A stretch of DNA of 64,000 nt from an uncultured Dehalococcoidia bacterium (GCA_951812825.1 OX638324.1:816459-880458), one strand, 5' to 3'. Positions 16,819-25,909 are shown, counted from the stretch's first letter. Numbers and translations: made by a program. The notes: generated by a model from the sequence alone, not told the origin.

Positions 16819-17001
16819 CCCCTACCCTATGGCATCGCCTTCTCGCCCCAATACAATATAGGACAACTCCGTTCTACCCTGCCGAAGCGCCCCCAACCCC
16901 CCGGTGAGAAGCCGTGCAACCCAAATCCAAAAATCCGCTCTTCAACGTCATCAGAAACCGGAACTTCCAGTTTCTCCTGACCAACGGCAGCATCTCCACC
17001 A
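16793..17001 (+). repeat. 209-bp direct repeat, right copy
   Basis: Right copy of the block described at 15462. This one continues into the full-length MFS gene, so it is the ancestral location and the left copy is the derived fragment, or the gene was re-formed at the right end of an insertion. Confidence 0.88.
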
Positions 17002-18356
17002 GTGGGGACATGACCGAGCTCCTCGTCATGGGTTGGCTCATCTTCCAGATTACCGAGTCCCCCTGGCAGGTCGCCCTCGTCGGCCTCGCCCGCACCGTTG
17101 CCATGTTCTCCTTCACCCTCATCGGTGGTGCCATCGGCGACCGTCAGGACCGCCGCCACGTCATCATGGCCTCCAACTTCGTCACCCTAGTCGTCGTCTC
17201 CACCGTCCTCGGCACCCTCCTCTTCGGTACCGTGGAGCCTTACTACCTCTTCATCGCCGCCGCCCTCCGCGGGGCCACCCGGGCCTTCGACAACACCAGC
17301 CGCCGCGCCCTCATGTTCCACGTCGTCGGACAGGGCAACCTCGTCCAGGCCATCTCCATGGAACAGCTCGGATTCAGCGCCGGTAGAATCATAGGCCCCC
17401 TCGCTGTCGGCGCCCTCCTCCAGTTGACCGGTACCGCCGTCAGCGCCTACGCCCTCCTCACCAGCCTGTACTTCATCGGCTTCCTCTGCATCTTCTTCCT
17501 CAAGATCCCCCCCGTCATCGCGCCCCGGGCTCAACGCTCAGTCATCAGAAGTATCGGCGAGGGCATGAAATACGCCTACACCACCCCAGCCATTGCCGCC
17601 ACCCTCACCGCCAGCGTGGTCATGAACGTCATGTTCCAATACCACCTCTTCATCCCCGTCATCGCCGATGAACATCTCCACGTCGGCCCCGGCCTTATGG
17701 GCCTCCTCGCCGCCGCCGACGGTATCGGATTCGTCATCGGTTCCCTCATCATCGGACTCCTCGGAGCACGTGTCAGAATCAGCGGCAGAATCTTCCTCGG
17801 CGGCTGCATCGGCGTCTCCATATTCCTCCTCGCCTTCGCCCTTTCCCCCTGGTTCCTCCTATCCTTCTGCATCCTCATCGCCACGGGCACCTTCCAGAGC
17901 GGATTCTCCACAATGCAGAGCGGCATCCTCCTCACCAGCAGCCCCGCGAGCTTCCACAGCCGCGTCTTTGGAGCACAAGGCATGGCCGTCAGCAGCGGAC
18001 AGATGGGCAACGTCGAAATCGGTGCCCTCGCCTCCATCCTTGGCATAAGCGCCGCAATAGCCGTTAACGCCGCGGCGGGCCTGGTCCTTCTCCTCCTCAT
18101 CACCCTCTTCATGCCCGCCCTTCGACGCCCCATCGTCAGGGTAGACGATACCCCCGAAGAACCTCCCGAACCGCCCCTACCCAAACCCGACCAGCGAGGC
18201 GTCTTCCGCAAACCGCCCTCTATCCTGAGCAGAAGACCCTGGCGACGAAGATCCCCTAACCACCGACGAAGCATCCTCCGCCGCAAGTTGGACGATTTAC
18301 GCCAACACCGCCCCCGCAAACCGGATCCACCCGCGGACCCCAAATCACCTCCATAG
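16914..18356 (+). CDS. MFS transporter, enterobactin-exporter (EntS/MFS_3) type
   Basis: 480 residues, about twelve hydrophobic segments, with the loop GGAIGDRQDRRHVIMAS between helices 2 and 3 that marks the major facilitator superfamily. The N-terminal NPLFNVIRNRNFQFLLTNGS and the overall pattern are those of the MFS_3/EntS-like drug and siderophore exporters. The C-terminal ~60 residues are a very basic and proline-rich cytoplasmic tail (RRPWRRRSPNHRRS). The start is the GTG at 16914 with GGTGAG upstream. Substrate unknown. Its 5' end is duplicated 1331 bp upstream. Confidence 0.85.
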   Translation: MQPKSKNPLFNVIRNRNFQFLLTNGSISTSGDMTELLVMGWLIFQITESPWQVALVGLARTVAMFSFTLIGGAIGDRQDRRHVIMASNFVTLVVVSTVLGTLLFGTVEPYYLFIAAALRGATRAFDNTSRRALMFHVVGQGNLVQAISMEQLGFSAGRIIGPLAVGALLQLTGTAVSAYALLTSLYFIGFLCIFFLKIPPVIAPRAQRSVIRSIGEGMKYAYTTPAIAATLTASVVMNVMFQYHLFIPVIADEHLHVGPGLMGLLAAADGIGFVIGSLIIGLLGARVRISGRIFLGGCIGVSIFLLAFALSPWFLLSFCILIATGTFQSGFSTMQSGILLTSSPASFHSRVFGAQGMAVSSGQMGNVEIGALASILGISAAIAVNAAAGLVLLLLITLFMPALRRPIVRVDDTPEEPPEPPLPKPDQRGVFRKPPSILSRRPWRRRSPNHRRSILRRKLDDLRQHRPRKPDPPADPKSPP

Positions 18357-18398
18357 ACGCGTACTTTGTGGTCGCCCGTTCCCATTCACTTTCCAGTT

Positions 18399-18416
18399 CC
18401 CCCGCAGACGCGGGGG
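18399..18416 (+). repeat. Family C hairpin repeat (variant stem)
   Basis: CCCCCGC, loop agac, GCGGGGG; a perfect 7-bp stem. A family B-like element (gtaggggcagctcgcgagcc) follows at 18443-18465. Confidence 0.6.
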
Positions 18417-18545
18417 CCCACTCTTCACTCCCATCTCCCCGTAGGGGCAGCTCGCGAGCCGCCCCCCCTCTAACAACACACCAACCTAACCCCCACCGCC
18501 CATCTTCCCATCCCCCTCATCCCATCCATTCGGCCTGCGTGACAC

Positions 18546-18576
18546 AAAAAAAGAGGCAGGCCCTCAAAACCTGCCC
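18546..18576 (-). terminator. Intrinsic terminator of the EVE gene
   Basis: Read on the minus strand, GGCAGG and CCTGCC (18575-18570 and 18560-18555) form a stem around a 9-nt loop, followed by TC and seven T residues (18552-18546). It lies about 60 bp past the EVE stop codon. Confidence 0.7.
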
Positions 18577-18634
18577 CAAGCTGTACCCCAATCCAATTTC
18601 GTGGGCGAATCCCACCCCGCCCTAGGCCAAAACT

Positions 18635-19108
18635 CTACTCCGCCACACTTTTCCCCATCTGCACCACCACACCCCACTCACCCTCCGTCACCGGCTGAAT
18701 CGACAACCGCGCCCCCCGACGTAACACCATCATCTCCTTCAACTCCGGCTCCGACCTCAACATGTCCCGGGTCACCGGACGCAGAAACCGCGTCGTCGCC
18801 TTTATGTCAACCATGTACCAGATGGGATTGTCCGGCGTGCTCTTCGCGTCCGGGTGCTCCGACTTCGGGTCCCACGCCGTGGAATCCGGGTATCCTTCCT
18901 TCACCACAACGGCGGTGCCAATTACCGCCAGGGGCTTCGTACTGCTGTGATAGAACAGTATCTCGTCCCCCTCCTTGATGTCGTCCCGCAGCAAGTTGCG
19001 CGCCTGGTAGTTCCGCACTCCGTCCCACTCCGCCACGCCGTCCTCCACCAGATCGTCGAAGGAATACGCGGAAGGTTCCGACTTGAAGAGCCAATACCTC
19101 TTAGCCAT
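18635..19108 (-). CDS. EVE domain-containing protein
   Basis: 157 residues forming a single EVE (thymocyte nuclear protein 1-like) domain of the PUA-like fold. The diagnostic start KRYWLFKSEPSAYSFDDL is followed by WDGVRNYQARNLLRD, GDEILFYHSS and the conserved aromatic segment PIWYMVDI. EVE domains bind modified bases in DNA or RNA; the partner and target here are unknown. The ATG at 19108 follows a GAGATATGGC context with GAGGATGAG upstream. It is transcribed toward its own terminator and lies downstream of, but separate from, the sdh operon. Confidence 0.92.
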   Translation of the reverse strand: MAKRYWLFKSEPSAYSFDDLVEDGVAEWDGVRNYQARNLLRDDIKEGDEILFYHSSTKPLAVIGTAVVVKEGYPDSTAWDPKSEHPDAKSTPDNPIWYMVDIKATTRFLRPVTRDMLRSEPELKEMMVLRRGARLSIQPVTEGEWGVVVQMGKSVAE

Positions 19109-19227
19109 ATCTCATCCTCATTGAGATTGAATCAAAACCCTCAATTCGTCATTCCGGCGAAAGGCCTGCCCCCATGCAGACGGGGCCGAAATCCGGTCCC
19201 GCCTCCACTGCACCTGCCTCACAAGTT

Positions 19228-20148
19228 CTATGCCTTCACCTCGACGCCTATACCCAGCTCTTCCTCGATAGACTTCGTGGAAACCAGGTGCCTCTGCAGA
19301 TTCATCTCCTTCGGCGTGAACCCCAAAGCCAGCCCCACCAGCTGCGGCAGATGGAACACCGGCATGTCAATCTCCTCTTGCTTGTGCGCCTCCGCGTCCG
19401 CCTGCTTCCCGTCCAGTTGCAGGTGACACAGCGGGCAAGGAGTCACCATTGCCTTTACCCCCTTTGCCTTCGCGTCCAGCGTATGGTCCCCCAACATCGC
19501 CATGGAGTTGTCCTCGTTCGACGTCAAAATAGGAAAGCCGCAGCATTTGCCCCTGCCGGAAGTCTTCACCGCCTTGCCGCCCAGCGCCTCGATAACGTCC
19601 TCAAGCGCCGTCTTCCGAGTCTTTGCGAACTCCTTTGGCACCATCAACTCCGGCGGACGCTTCATGTAACATCCGTAGAAGTGGGCGATGGGCAGCCCAT
19701 TCAAGGGACGCTTCACCATCGATTTCAGCTTGTCCAGACCGAAGTCCTCCACAATGGCCCAAAGCATGTGACGTATAACCGTCGTTCCCTTGTATTCCAA
19801 CCCCTCCTCCGCCAGGAAATCACGATTGATCATCGCCCGGTATTCTTCGTCCTTCAACCGGTGGTGGGCCTGCGTCATAATCCCCTGGCAGGTGCTGCAA
19901 ATCGTCATTATCTCAAGCCCCGCCGCCTCTGCCATGGCGAATGTTCGGGCGTTAATGGGGTCCGAAACCTCTTTGCTCAACACGCCCGCGCCGGTGCAAC
20001 CCGCGCTCTCCAGCGCCTTGTCGTCAAGTTCGAACCCCAGCTTCTCCGCCACCTGCACAACCGCTTCATACAGCTCCGGGCAGCCGCCCTTGGACACGCA
20101 CCCAGGATAAAATGCGTACTTCGTCTTCACTTGCCCGTTGGTAGTCAT
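19228..20148 (-). CDS. CCG-domain (HdrB/SdhE-like) subunit of succinate dehydrogenase/fumarate reductase
   Basis: 306 residues with two CCG-type cysteine regions. The second is canonical: HFYGCYMKRPPE, GKCCGFPILTSNED and CPLCHLQLD. The first is degenerate, YPGCVSKGGC, SAGCTGAG and ICSTCQG, with CT replacing the CC. Such subunits bind Fe-S clusters and replace the cytochrome b anchors in non-classical SDH/fumarate or thiol:fumarate reductases, and are related to heterodisulfide reductase HdrB. AGGAGG lies 7 nt before the ATG at 20148. It is third in the operon sdhA-sdhB-this gene; no SdhC/SdhD anchor is nearby. Confidence 0.88.
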   Translation of the reverse strand: MTTNGQVKTKYAFYPGCVSKGGCPELYEAVVQVAEKLGFELDDKALESAGCTGAGVLSKEVSDPINARTFAMAEAAGLEIMTICSTCQGIMTQAHHRLKDEEYRAMINRDFLAEEGLEYKGTTVIRHMLWAIVEDFGLDKLKSMVKRPLNGLPIAHFYGCYMKRPPELMVPKEFAKTRKTALEDVIEALGGKAVKTSGRGKCCGFPILTSNEDNSMAMLGDHTLDAKAKGVKAMVTPCPLCHLQLDGKQADAEAHKQEEIDMPVFHLPQLVGLALGFTPKEMNLQRHLVSTKSIEEELGIGVEVKA

Positions 20149-20191
20149 TCAGCGCCTCCTGATATTGATGTCGATTTTAGATGCCGGCCGG

Positions 20192-21157
20192 TTAGCCCTT
20201 CGATTCCCACTTCTCGAATATCCTCTTGATTTGCTCGTGCCCGGGCCGCTTCTTGTGAAGCATATAGGGCATCGGATGCTTCCCCTTCAACCCCGCCTTT
20301 ACAGCTAAGGGAAGCAGCTTCATCAGCCCCTTCACGTTCGTGAACCCCTCCGTCTCAATCGCCAGACGCCCCTCGTCCAGCCACCCATGCGCCTTCACCG
20401 ACGCGGCAAAGCTCTTGTAATGGTGCACCACCTTCGGCGGCCCGGCCTCAGCCTTTATGGCCATATCGTGAAGGTCGAAGATCCGGTCCGTCGGCTCAAT
20501 GTACTTGGGACAGTGCTCACTGGCCTCGAAGCAGTGGGTGCAGTCCCACATCCCTCGCGGCAGGCTCAACTTGTCCAACCGCTGTCGCTTCCGGCTGTCC
20601 CGCTCGTCCGCAACCACGCGGTACGCCTTCGTCAACGCCGCCGGCCCCACAAAAGTCTTGTCCACCACCAGCACCGTGCAGCCCTGGTCGCACAGCCCGC
20701 ACTGGGTGCACCTCATCGACTCCGTCAAGTGCTTGTCATGGCCCCCCGGAACCAGGTGCTCCCCCTTCTCGGGGGGCTGCACCGGGTCCACCCACGGCTC
20801 CACCGCCCTGAACTTGTTCCAGTGGAACTCCCTGGCGTTATACACCAGGTCCTTCATCTGACGGCTCATCTTCAACGGCTCAAGCTCAATGGCCCCGTCC
20901 TCCGCCCCGTCCCACGCCTTCTTCACCTTCGTCCGGCACGCAATGGCGCCCTTCCCGTTCACCGTCATGGTGCAGTCGCCGCAGAACCCCGTCCGGCAGC
21001 TGCCCCGAAACGCCAGCGTCGGGTCCTGCTCGTCCCGAATCTGCAGCAGCGCGTCCAGCACCATGTCCCCCTCGTCAACCTCCGCTGTGTACGTCTGCGT
21101 GGATTTGTCCGCGTTCGTTATTGGATCGTATCGCTTTACCGCAAATTTAACTTCCAT
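20192..21157 (-). CDS. sdhB: Succinate dehydrogenase/fumarate reductase iron-sulfur subunit
   Basis: 321 residues. The N-terminal [2Fe-2S] ferredoxin domain has SCRTGFCGDCTMTVNG plus IACRTKV. The C-terminal domain carries the cysteine sets CTQCGLCDQGC and CTHCFEASEHCPK for the [4Fe-4S] and third cluster. It passes electrons from the flavoprotein to the CCG subunit. AAGGAG eight bases before the ATG at 21157 decides the start over an in-frame TTG at 21163. A C-terminal extension of roughly 70 residues beyond the last cluster motif is longer than in E. coli SdhB. Confidence 0.92.
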   Translation of the reverse strand: MEVKFAVKRYDPITNADKSTQTYTAEVDEGDMVLDALLQIRDEQDPTLAFRGSCRTGFCGDCTMTVNGKGAIACRTKVKKAWDGAEDGAIELEPLKMSRQMKDLVYNAREFHWNKFRAVEPWVDPVQPPEKGEHLVPGGHDKHLTESMRCTQCGLCDQGCTVLVVDKTFVGPAALTKAYRVVADERDSRKRQRLDKLSLPRGMWDCTHCFEASEHCPKYIEPTDRIFDLHDMAIKAEAGPPKVVHHYKSFAASVKAHGWLDEGRLAIETEGFTNVKGLMKLLPLAVKAGLKGKHPMPYMLHKKRPGHEQIKRIFEKWESKG

Positions 21158-21249
21158 CCTCAAGACTCCTTCCTGTCTATGACGGCAGATTGCCGATTGC
21201 CTGCCCTAACTTTCCGTCAATCCTGCTCTCTAGATTCTCTTGGCCCCGC

Positions 21250-22896
21250 CTATCCGGCCTCCACCGGCTCGTAGTCCAGCTTCGGCCCGTCCTCCGAATG
21301 CATTGCGACGATTCGCTTCATCCAGTTCTCATCATCCCGCGCTTCGAAATCAGACCTGAAGTGACAGCCGCGGCTCTCCTGTCGCGCCTCTGCGCTGCCG
21401 ATTATCACCTGCGCCACGTCCAACATGTTCCCCACCTCCCTGATGGCCCTGAGTTCCACGTTGTACGCGCCGCTCTTGTCCCTGATCCCCAGCGCCCCGA
21501 AACGCTCCTGCAGTTTGGCCACCGAATTGGCCGCCTTCCTCAGACCCCTCAGGTTCCGCACCATCCCCACGTTCTTGTCCATGATCTCGCCCAGGTCCCG
21601 CCGGATTGCGCCGGCAGTGTCGCTATTGGCGTCCTTGGCCGTCACCTCATTGAGCATCTCCTCCTGCTCCCGCACCAGGTCGGCTGTCGCCGGACTCCAT
21701 GTTGCGCCCCGGACATATCGGCTCGCCGACTCTCCGGCTCTGCGACCGAAGACAATGCAGTCCAGCAGCGAGTTGCCGCCCAGCCGGTTGGCCCCGTGGG
21801 CCCCCGTGGAAGCGCACTCCCCTGCGGCATACAACCCCGGCGTCCCCGTATCTCCGAAGGTGTCGATCTTGATGCCCCCCAGAGGCCGGTGCATTCCCGG
21901 CTTTACGGGAATCAGGGCCTCGGAAGGATCAAGCCCTTCCAGATCGTCCATTAACCACAACGTTTCCTGAAGCCTGGCCGTCATGCGAGCCTTGTCCAGG
22001 TGCCGCATGTCCAGGAAAACGTGACCCTTGTCCCCCCTGTTCTTCCGCACTTCCGTCATCGCCGCCCTGGCGACTACGTCCCGCGTCGACATCTCCATGG
22101 CCTCGGCGTCGTACCGCTCCATGAACCGCTCGCCCTTCTTGTTCACCAGGTGAGCGCCCTCGGCCCGCACACCTTCCGTAATCAGAATTCCCCTGTCCGC
22201 CAGCGTAGTCGGATGGTACTGCACCATCTCCATGTCGATAAGAGGCACCCCCGCCCGGTACGCCAGCGCCACTCCGTCCCCCGTCCCCGTCAGCGAGCAC
22301 GTCCCGCCGTTGTACATCTGGCCCAGGTTCCCCGTGGCCATTACCACCGCCTTGGAGTGGAATGGATGAAGCTCTCCCGTCCGCAAGTCCCTCGCAATCA
22401 CCCCCTTGCACATCCCGTCCTCCATCAGCAGCGATGCGGCGAACCACTCGTCGTAGATGCGAATCTCACTCCGTACTATCTGCTCGAACAGGACCTGCAG
22501 AATTACATGCCCCGCCGAGTCTCCAACAAATGCCGTCCGAGCTTGGGACGAACCCGGGAAAGTCGTAACGTCTATCCTGCCCTCTTCATCTCTATTGAAG
22601 ATAACCCCCATGTGCTCCAGCGCCACCACGTCCTCCGCGGCGCTCTGGCACATTACCTCCACCGCACTCCGGTCCGACAGGTCGCCGCCCGCGGCAATAG
22701 TGTCCTTGGCGTGGGTCTCCCATGAGTCCCCCGACTTCAGTGCGGCATTGATTCCGCTGTGTGCTCCCGACGAGTGACTTCGCATCGGATGCACCTTGGA
22801 AAGTATCCCCACGTCTGCGCCGGACGCCCGAGCGCCCAGGGCCGCCCGCAGTCCCGCAAATCCGCCGCCAACTACTAATACGTCATGTTGAGGCAA
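21250..22896 (-). CDS. sdhA: Succinate dehydrogenase/fumarate reductase flavoprotein subunit
   Basis: 548 residues. The N-terminal dinucleotide fold is VLVVGGGFAGLRAAL. The flavin-attachment region is SKVHPMRSHSSGAHSG, where H41 corresponds to the histidine that covalently binds FAD in SdhA/FrdA. Substrate-site motifs are QYHPTTLADRG, ILITEGVRAEGA and HRPLGGI. The C-terminus has the RSDFEARDDENW-type helix typical of the family. The start is a TTG at 22896 with GAGGAGGG upstream. It is first in the operon sdhA-sdhB-CCG subunit. The direction (succinate oxidation or fumarate reduction) cannot be read from the sequence. Confidence 0.94.
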   Translation of the reverse strand: MPQHDVLVVGGGFAGLRAALGARASGADVGILSKVHPMRSHSSGAHSGINAALKSGDSWETHAKDTIAAGGDLSDRSAVEVMCQSAAEDVVALEHMGVIFNRDEEGRIDVTTFPGSSQARTAFVGDSAGHVILQVLFEQIVRSEIRIYDEWFAASLLMEDGMCKGVIARDLRTGELHPFHSKAVVMATGNLGQMYNGGTCSLTGTGDGVALAYRAGVPLIDMEMVQYHPTTLADRGILITEGVRAEGAHLVNKKGERFMERYDAEAMEMSTRDVVARAAMTEVRKNRGDKGHVFLDMRHLDKARMTARLQETLWLMDDLEGLDPSEALIPVKPGMHRPLGGIKIDTFGDTGTPGLYAAGECASTGAHGANRLGGNSLLDCIVFGRRAGESASRYVRGATWSPATADLVREQEEMLNEVTAKDANSDTAGAIRRDLGEIMDKNVGMVRNLRGLRKAANSVAKLQERFGALGIRDKSGAYNVELRAIREVGNMLDVAQVIIGSAEARQESRGCHFRSDFEARDDENWMKRIVAMHSEDGPKLDYEPVEAG

Positions 22897-23469
22897 GGGC
22901 CCTCCTCTCGCTTCCCCGCAAGGCTGACCATACCCTCTACGAGGTAAAGTTGGATAGCGCCACCGCCGGCCCGAATAAGGTCAAACATCCCCACGAAGGG
23001 TTTGCATCAAATCGCGCCTGCCTCCTATCCCGGCAAGCCCCCTTCAAACCCACCGCAGTACAAGCGGCAGTGGAGCCTTCGCCCATTGTAATCAGCCCAT
23101 TCTACACTGTCAATTTACAACACTCCCTCCTGTTCCTGCGAACGAACACCTTCCCCCGGTTCTCCCTTCCCCCTACACAAACATGTCATTCTGAGGAGGC
23201 CCCGAGGCGAAGAATCTCGCCCCCATTCACGCCCATTTCACCCAAATCCCCCAACCGACGCTCAACTCATAGAAGCCTCCCAATCCTCCCGTGTCCCCGC
23301 GGATGGGGGGACCCGCTCCTCATCCACACTCCCCCACACCTCCCCTTAGGTAACCCCACCCTCCGTCACCCCGTACACGCTTCCGTGCAAAAACTCCCTA
23401 AATCGAAACGCCCCCCATTCCTCCCTTCCCCCTTCATCCTCCCCGTGCTAACATCCCCCCTGACAACCC
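22897..23469. other. Divergent intergenic region between sdhA and ybeY
   Basis: Should contain the sdh operon promoter, but no clear -35/-10 pair is visible on the minus strand. It holds family A copy 8 (23183-23219) and C-rich filler; no gene. Confidence 0.5.
23183..23219 (+). repeat. Family A repeat, copy 8
   Basis: ATTCT/AGAAT arms intact; interior gaggccccgaggcg, similar to the altered interior of copy 3. Confidence 0.72.
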
Positions 23470-23991
23470 ATGCCCACACGCCAAGTCCACGTCACCATCC
23501 AGGAAGGTCTCTCCTTCCCACCTCCCGAAGACCTCCTCCGAAGGGCCGCCCTCGCCGCCCTAGATGCCGCCTTCCCCGACAGCCGCTGCCAGCTCACCCT
23601 AGCCCTCTGCGACGACCCCGCTATCCGAACCCTCAACGCCCGCTATCGCGGCGACGACAAAGTCACCGACGTCCTCGCCTTCTCCCCCACCCACTCCGGT
23701 CCATGGCAGGGCGACGACGATTCCCAATCCGCCCCGAACGGACCCGACGCCGTCTTCCCAACGCCCCCCAACGAACCTCCGGACCTCGGCGACGTTGTCG
23801 TCTGCCTCCCCCAAGCCCTCCGTCAAGCCGCCGAAGCCCGTCGCTCCGTCCAGCACGAAATAGCCCTCCTCGTCATCCACGGCATCCTCCACCTCCTCGG
23901 CCACGATCACTACGACGAACAGGAAAAAGCCCTCATGTGGTCCCTCCAGGACCAGGCCCTAACCGCCCTCTTAGGCCCCTCCAGCCCCTGA
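23470..23991 (+). CDS. ybeY: Endoribonuclease YbeY (rRNA maturation factor)
   Basis: 173 residues. The zinc motif HGILHLLGHDH is present with H137, H141 and H147, as in YbeY/UPF0054 enzymes that process 16S rRNA 3' ends. The upstream family segments LNARYRGDDKVTDVLAFS and DLGDVVVCLPQA are clear. Between them lies a proline- and acid-rich loop (about residues 73-103) some 20 residues longer than usual. The start is the ATG at 23470, without an obvious ribosome binding site. Repeats separate it from dnaX downstream. Confidence 0.93.
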   Translation: MPTRQVHVTIQEGLSFPPPEDLLRRAALAALDAAFPDSRCQLTLALCDDPAIRTLNARYRGDDKVTDVLAFSPTHSGPWQGDDDSQSAPNGPDAVFPTPPNEPPDLGDVVVCLPQALRQAAEARRSVQHEIALLVIHGILHLLGHDHYDEQEKALMWSLQDQALTALLGPSSP

Positions 23992-24015
23992 TCCACCATC
24001 CCTCACTCCCTCCAC

Positions 24016-24050
24016 ATGTCATTCTGAGGAGGCCCCGCGACGAAGAATCT
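24016..24050 (+). repeat. Family A repeat, copy 9
   Basis: Consensus core with arms ATTCT/AGAAT, ending aatctcctcg; 63 bp before a family C hairpin at 24079. Confidence 0.74.
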
Positions 24051-24078
24051 CCTCGCCGTGACGCATACCCCAACCGTC

Positions 24079-24098
24079 ATTCCCGTGAAGGCGGGAAT
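24079..24098 (+). repeat. Family C hairpin repeat
   Basis: ATTCCCGT, loop gaag, GCGGGAAT; the closing pair is a T-G wobble, the rest perfect. Confidence 0.65.
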
Positions 24099-24286
24099 CC
24101 ATCTTCTCTCTTCCCCCTCGATGGGTGAATCTTAAAGCCCGCCCCGTACTTGTTGAAGGGATGGGGGTGACCCTCCCGTCCCCTCGCGAATGCGGGCCCA
24201 CTCCCCTCCTGGGGACGGTCCCGGAACCCCCCTCCACTGACAACTTTCACCTCCCCCACATTCCCCAAAACTGGTACAATCATCCT

Positions 24287-25909
24287 ATGACCTCCCAAGT
24301 CCTCTACCGAAAGTGGCGGCCCCGCCGTTTCTCCGACCTCGCCGGTCAGGAGCACGTCACCACCGTCCTCCGGCAGGCCGTCCTCCAGGACCGCATCTCC
24401 CACGCCTACCTCTTCTGCGGCCCCCGCGGCACCGGCAAGACCACCACCGCCCGCGTCCTCGCCCGCACCCTCAGCTGCCTCAGCCCCCAGGACGGCGAGC
24501 CCGACAACGCCTGCTCCCTCTGCCAGAACATCGACGCCGGCCGCGCCATGGACCTCATCGAAATGGACGCCGCCAGCAACCGCGGCATCGACGAAATTCG
24601 CAGCATCCGGGACCGCGTAAACTTCTCTCCCGTCGAAAGCAAGTACAAGGTCTACATCGTCGACGAAGCCCACATGCTCACCGAGGCCGCCTCCAACGCC
24701 TTCCTCAAGACCCTGGAAGAGCCGCCTCCCCACGTCATCTTCGTCCTCTGCACCACCGAACCCCACAAGATCCTCCCCACCATCATCTCCCGCTGCCAGC
24801 GCTTCGACTTCCGCCGAATCTCCACCGAGACCATCGTCGAACGCCTCCGATTTATCTGCGAGCAGGAAGGCATCGAAGCCGACTCCGCCGTCCTCGGCGC
24901 CCTTGCCAGAGCTGCAGGCGGTAGTCTCCGCGACGCCGAAAATCTCCTGGAGCAGGCGGTTGTCTCCTTCGGCCAGAACCCGGACATCAACTCCCTCCAG
25001 GATATGCTCGGCCTCTCCCACTCCCGGGAGGCCCAGGCCCTCGTCGCCCACTTCCTTCTCGGCAACACCTCCGGCGCCCTCGGAGTCATCGGCAAGGCCG
25101 CCAGCGAAGGCGTTGACCTCCGGCAGGTCCACCGCCAGTCCGTAGAACTCCTCCGGGCCGTCCTCCTAATCAAGTCCGGCGCCGCCGACACCCTGGACCT
25201 CGGCGAAGAGACCCTCAACGAAATGGCCGCCCTCGCCCGCAAAGTCCAGCTCACGACGGTTATGCGCTGTCTCAAGGCCCTCGGCGAAATCAACATGCGG
25301 CTGGACTCCACCAGCAGCCTCCCCCTTGAACTCGCCGTCGTCGAGACCTCCCTCGCTCAGGAAGCCCAGCCCTCCAGGCCCGCCGCCCCCACAAGAACCG
25401 CCCCCGTTCGCGACAACAGAAGGCCCTACTCCACCGACCGCCAGACCTCACCCTCCCAACCCCGGCCCCAACGTCAACCCACCCGACCCACGCAGCCCGC
25501 CCCGGCGGACGCTCCCGCGCCCACGCCCGTAGCCCAAGTAGATGGCGAGCCCATCGCTCCCGCCATCTGGGACCAGATAGTCCGCTCCCTCCGACGTCAG
25601 AAGGGCAAGCGCTTCTTCCTCGGCGCCCTCCTCAATGACTGCCGCAGCCCCCACCTGGAAAACGGCTCCGTCGTTCTTCCCTTCAGATACCCCTCCAACC
25701 TCGAGCGCATGGAGGGCGAGCTCCGCGAAGCCGAAGGAAACGCCGCCATCAAGAACGCCATCAACCACTACCTGGGCAAGCCCTACGAAGTTAGACTCAC
25801 CCTCCTCGACAACGCCACCAACCGCCCCGCCGCCGTTAGCAGCCCCCTCGTGCGCGCTGCCAGGCAGATGGGAGGACGAATTCTAGACGAGAGGAACATC
25901 GAACCTTGA
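24287..25909 (+). CDS. dnaX: DNA polymerase III subunit gamma/tau
   Basis: Clamp-loader ATPase of the replisome, 540 residues. It starts MTSQVLYRKWRPRRFSDLAGQEHV, which fixes the ATG at 24287 although the frame is open further upstream. Walker A GPRGTGKTTTARVLART, the zinc-module cysteines in CLSPQDGEPDNACSLC, the DEAH-type Walker B VDEAHMLTEAASNAFLK and the SRC-box SRCQRFDFRR are all present. A proline-rich linker (about residues 370-420) precedes the tau-type C-terminal domain. TACAAT at 24275-24280 lies only 6 nt before the ATG, so transcription may be leaderless. The stop overlaps ybaB (TGATG). Confidence 0.95.
   Translation: MTSQVLYRKWRPRRFSDLAGQEHVTTVLRQAVLQDRISHAYLFCGPRGTGKTTTARVLARTLSCLSPQDGEPDNACSLCQNIDAGRAMDLIEMDAASNRGIDEIRSIRDRVNFSPVESKYKVYIVDEAHMLTEAASNAFLKTLEEPPPHVIFVLCTTEPHKILPTIISRCQRFDFRRISTETIVERLRFICEQEGIEADSAVLGALARAAGGSLRDAENLLEQAVVSFGQNPDINSLQDMLGLSHSREAQALVAHFLLGNTSGALGVIGKAASEGVDLRQVHRQSVELLRAVLLIKSGAADTLDLGEETLNEMAALARKVQLTTVMRCLKALGEINMRLDSTSSLPLELAVVETSLAQEAQPSRPAAPTRTAPVRDNRRPYSTDRQTSPSQPRPQRQPTRPTQPAPADAPAPTPVAQVDGEPIAPAIWDQIVRSLRRQKGKRFFLGALLNDCRSPHLENGSVVLPFRYPSNLERMEGELREAEGNAAIKNAINHYLGKPYEVRLTLLDNATNRPAAVSSPLVRAARQMGGRILDERNIEP

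Noticed and set aside
19108-19228. EVE protein as part of a modified-base defence system
   Set aside because: No restriction, methyltransferase or nuclease gene adjoins it; its neighbour is the sdh operon, with a terminator on the other side.
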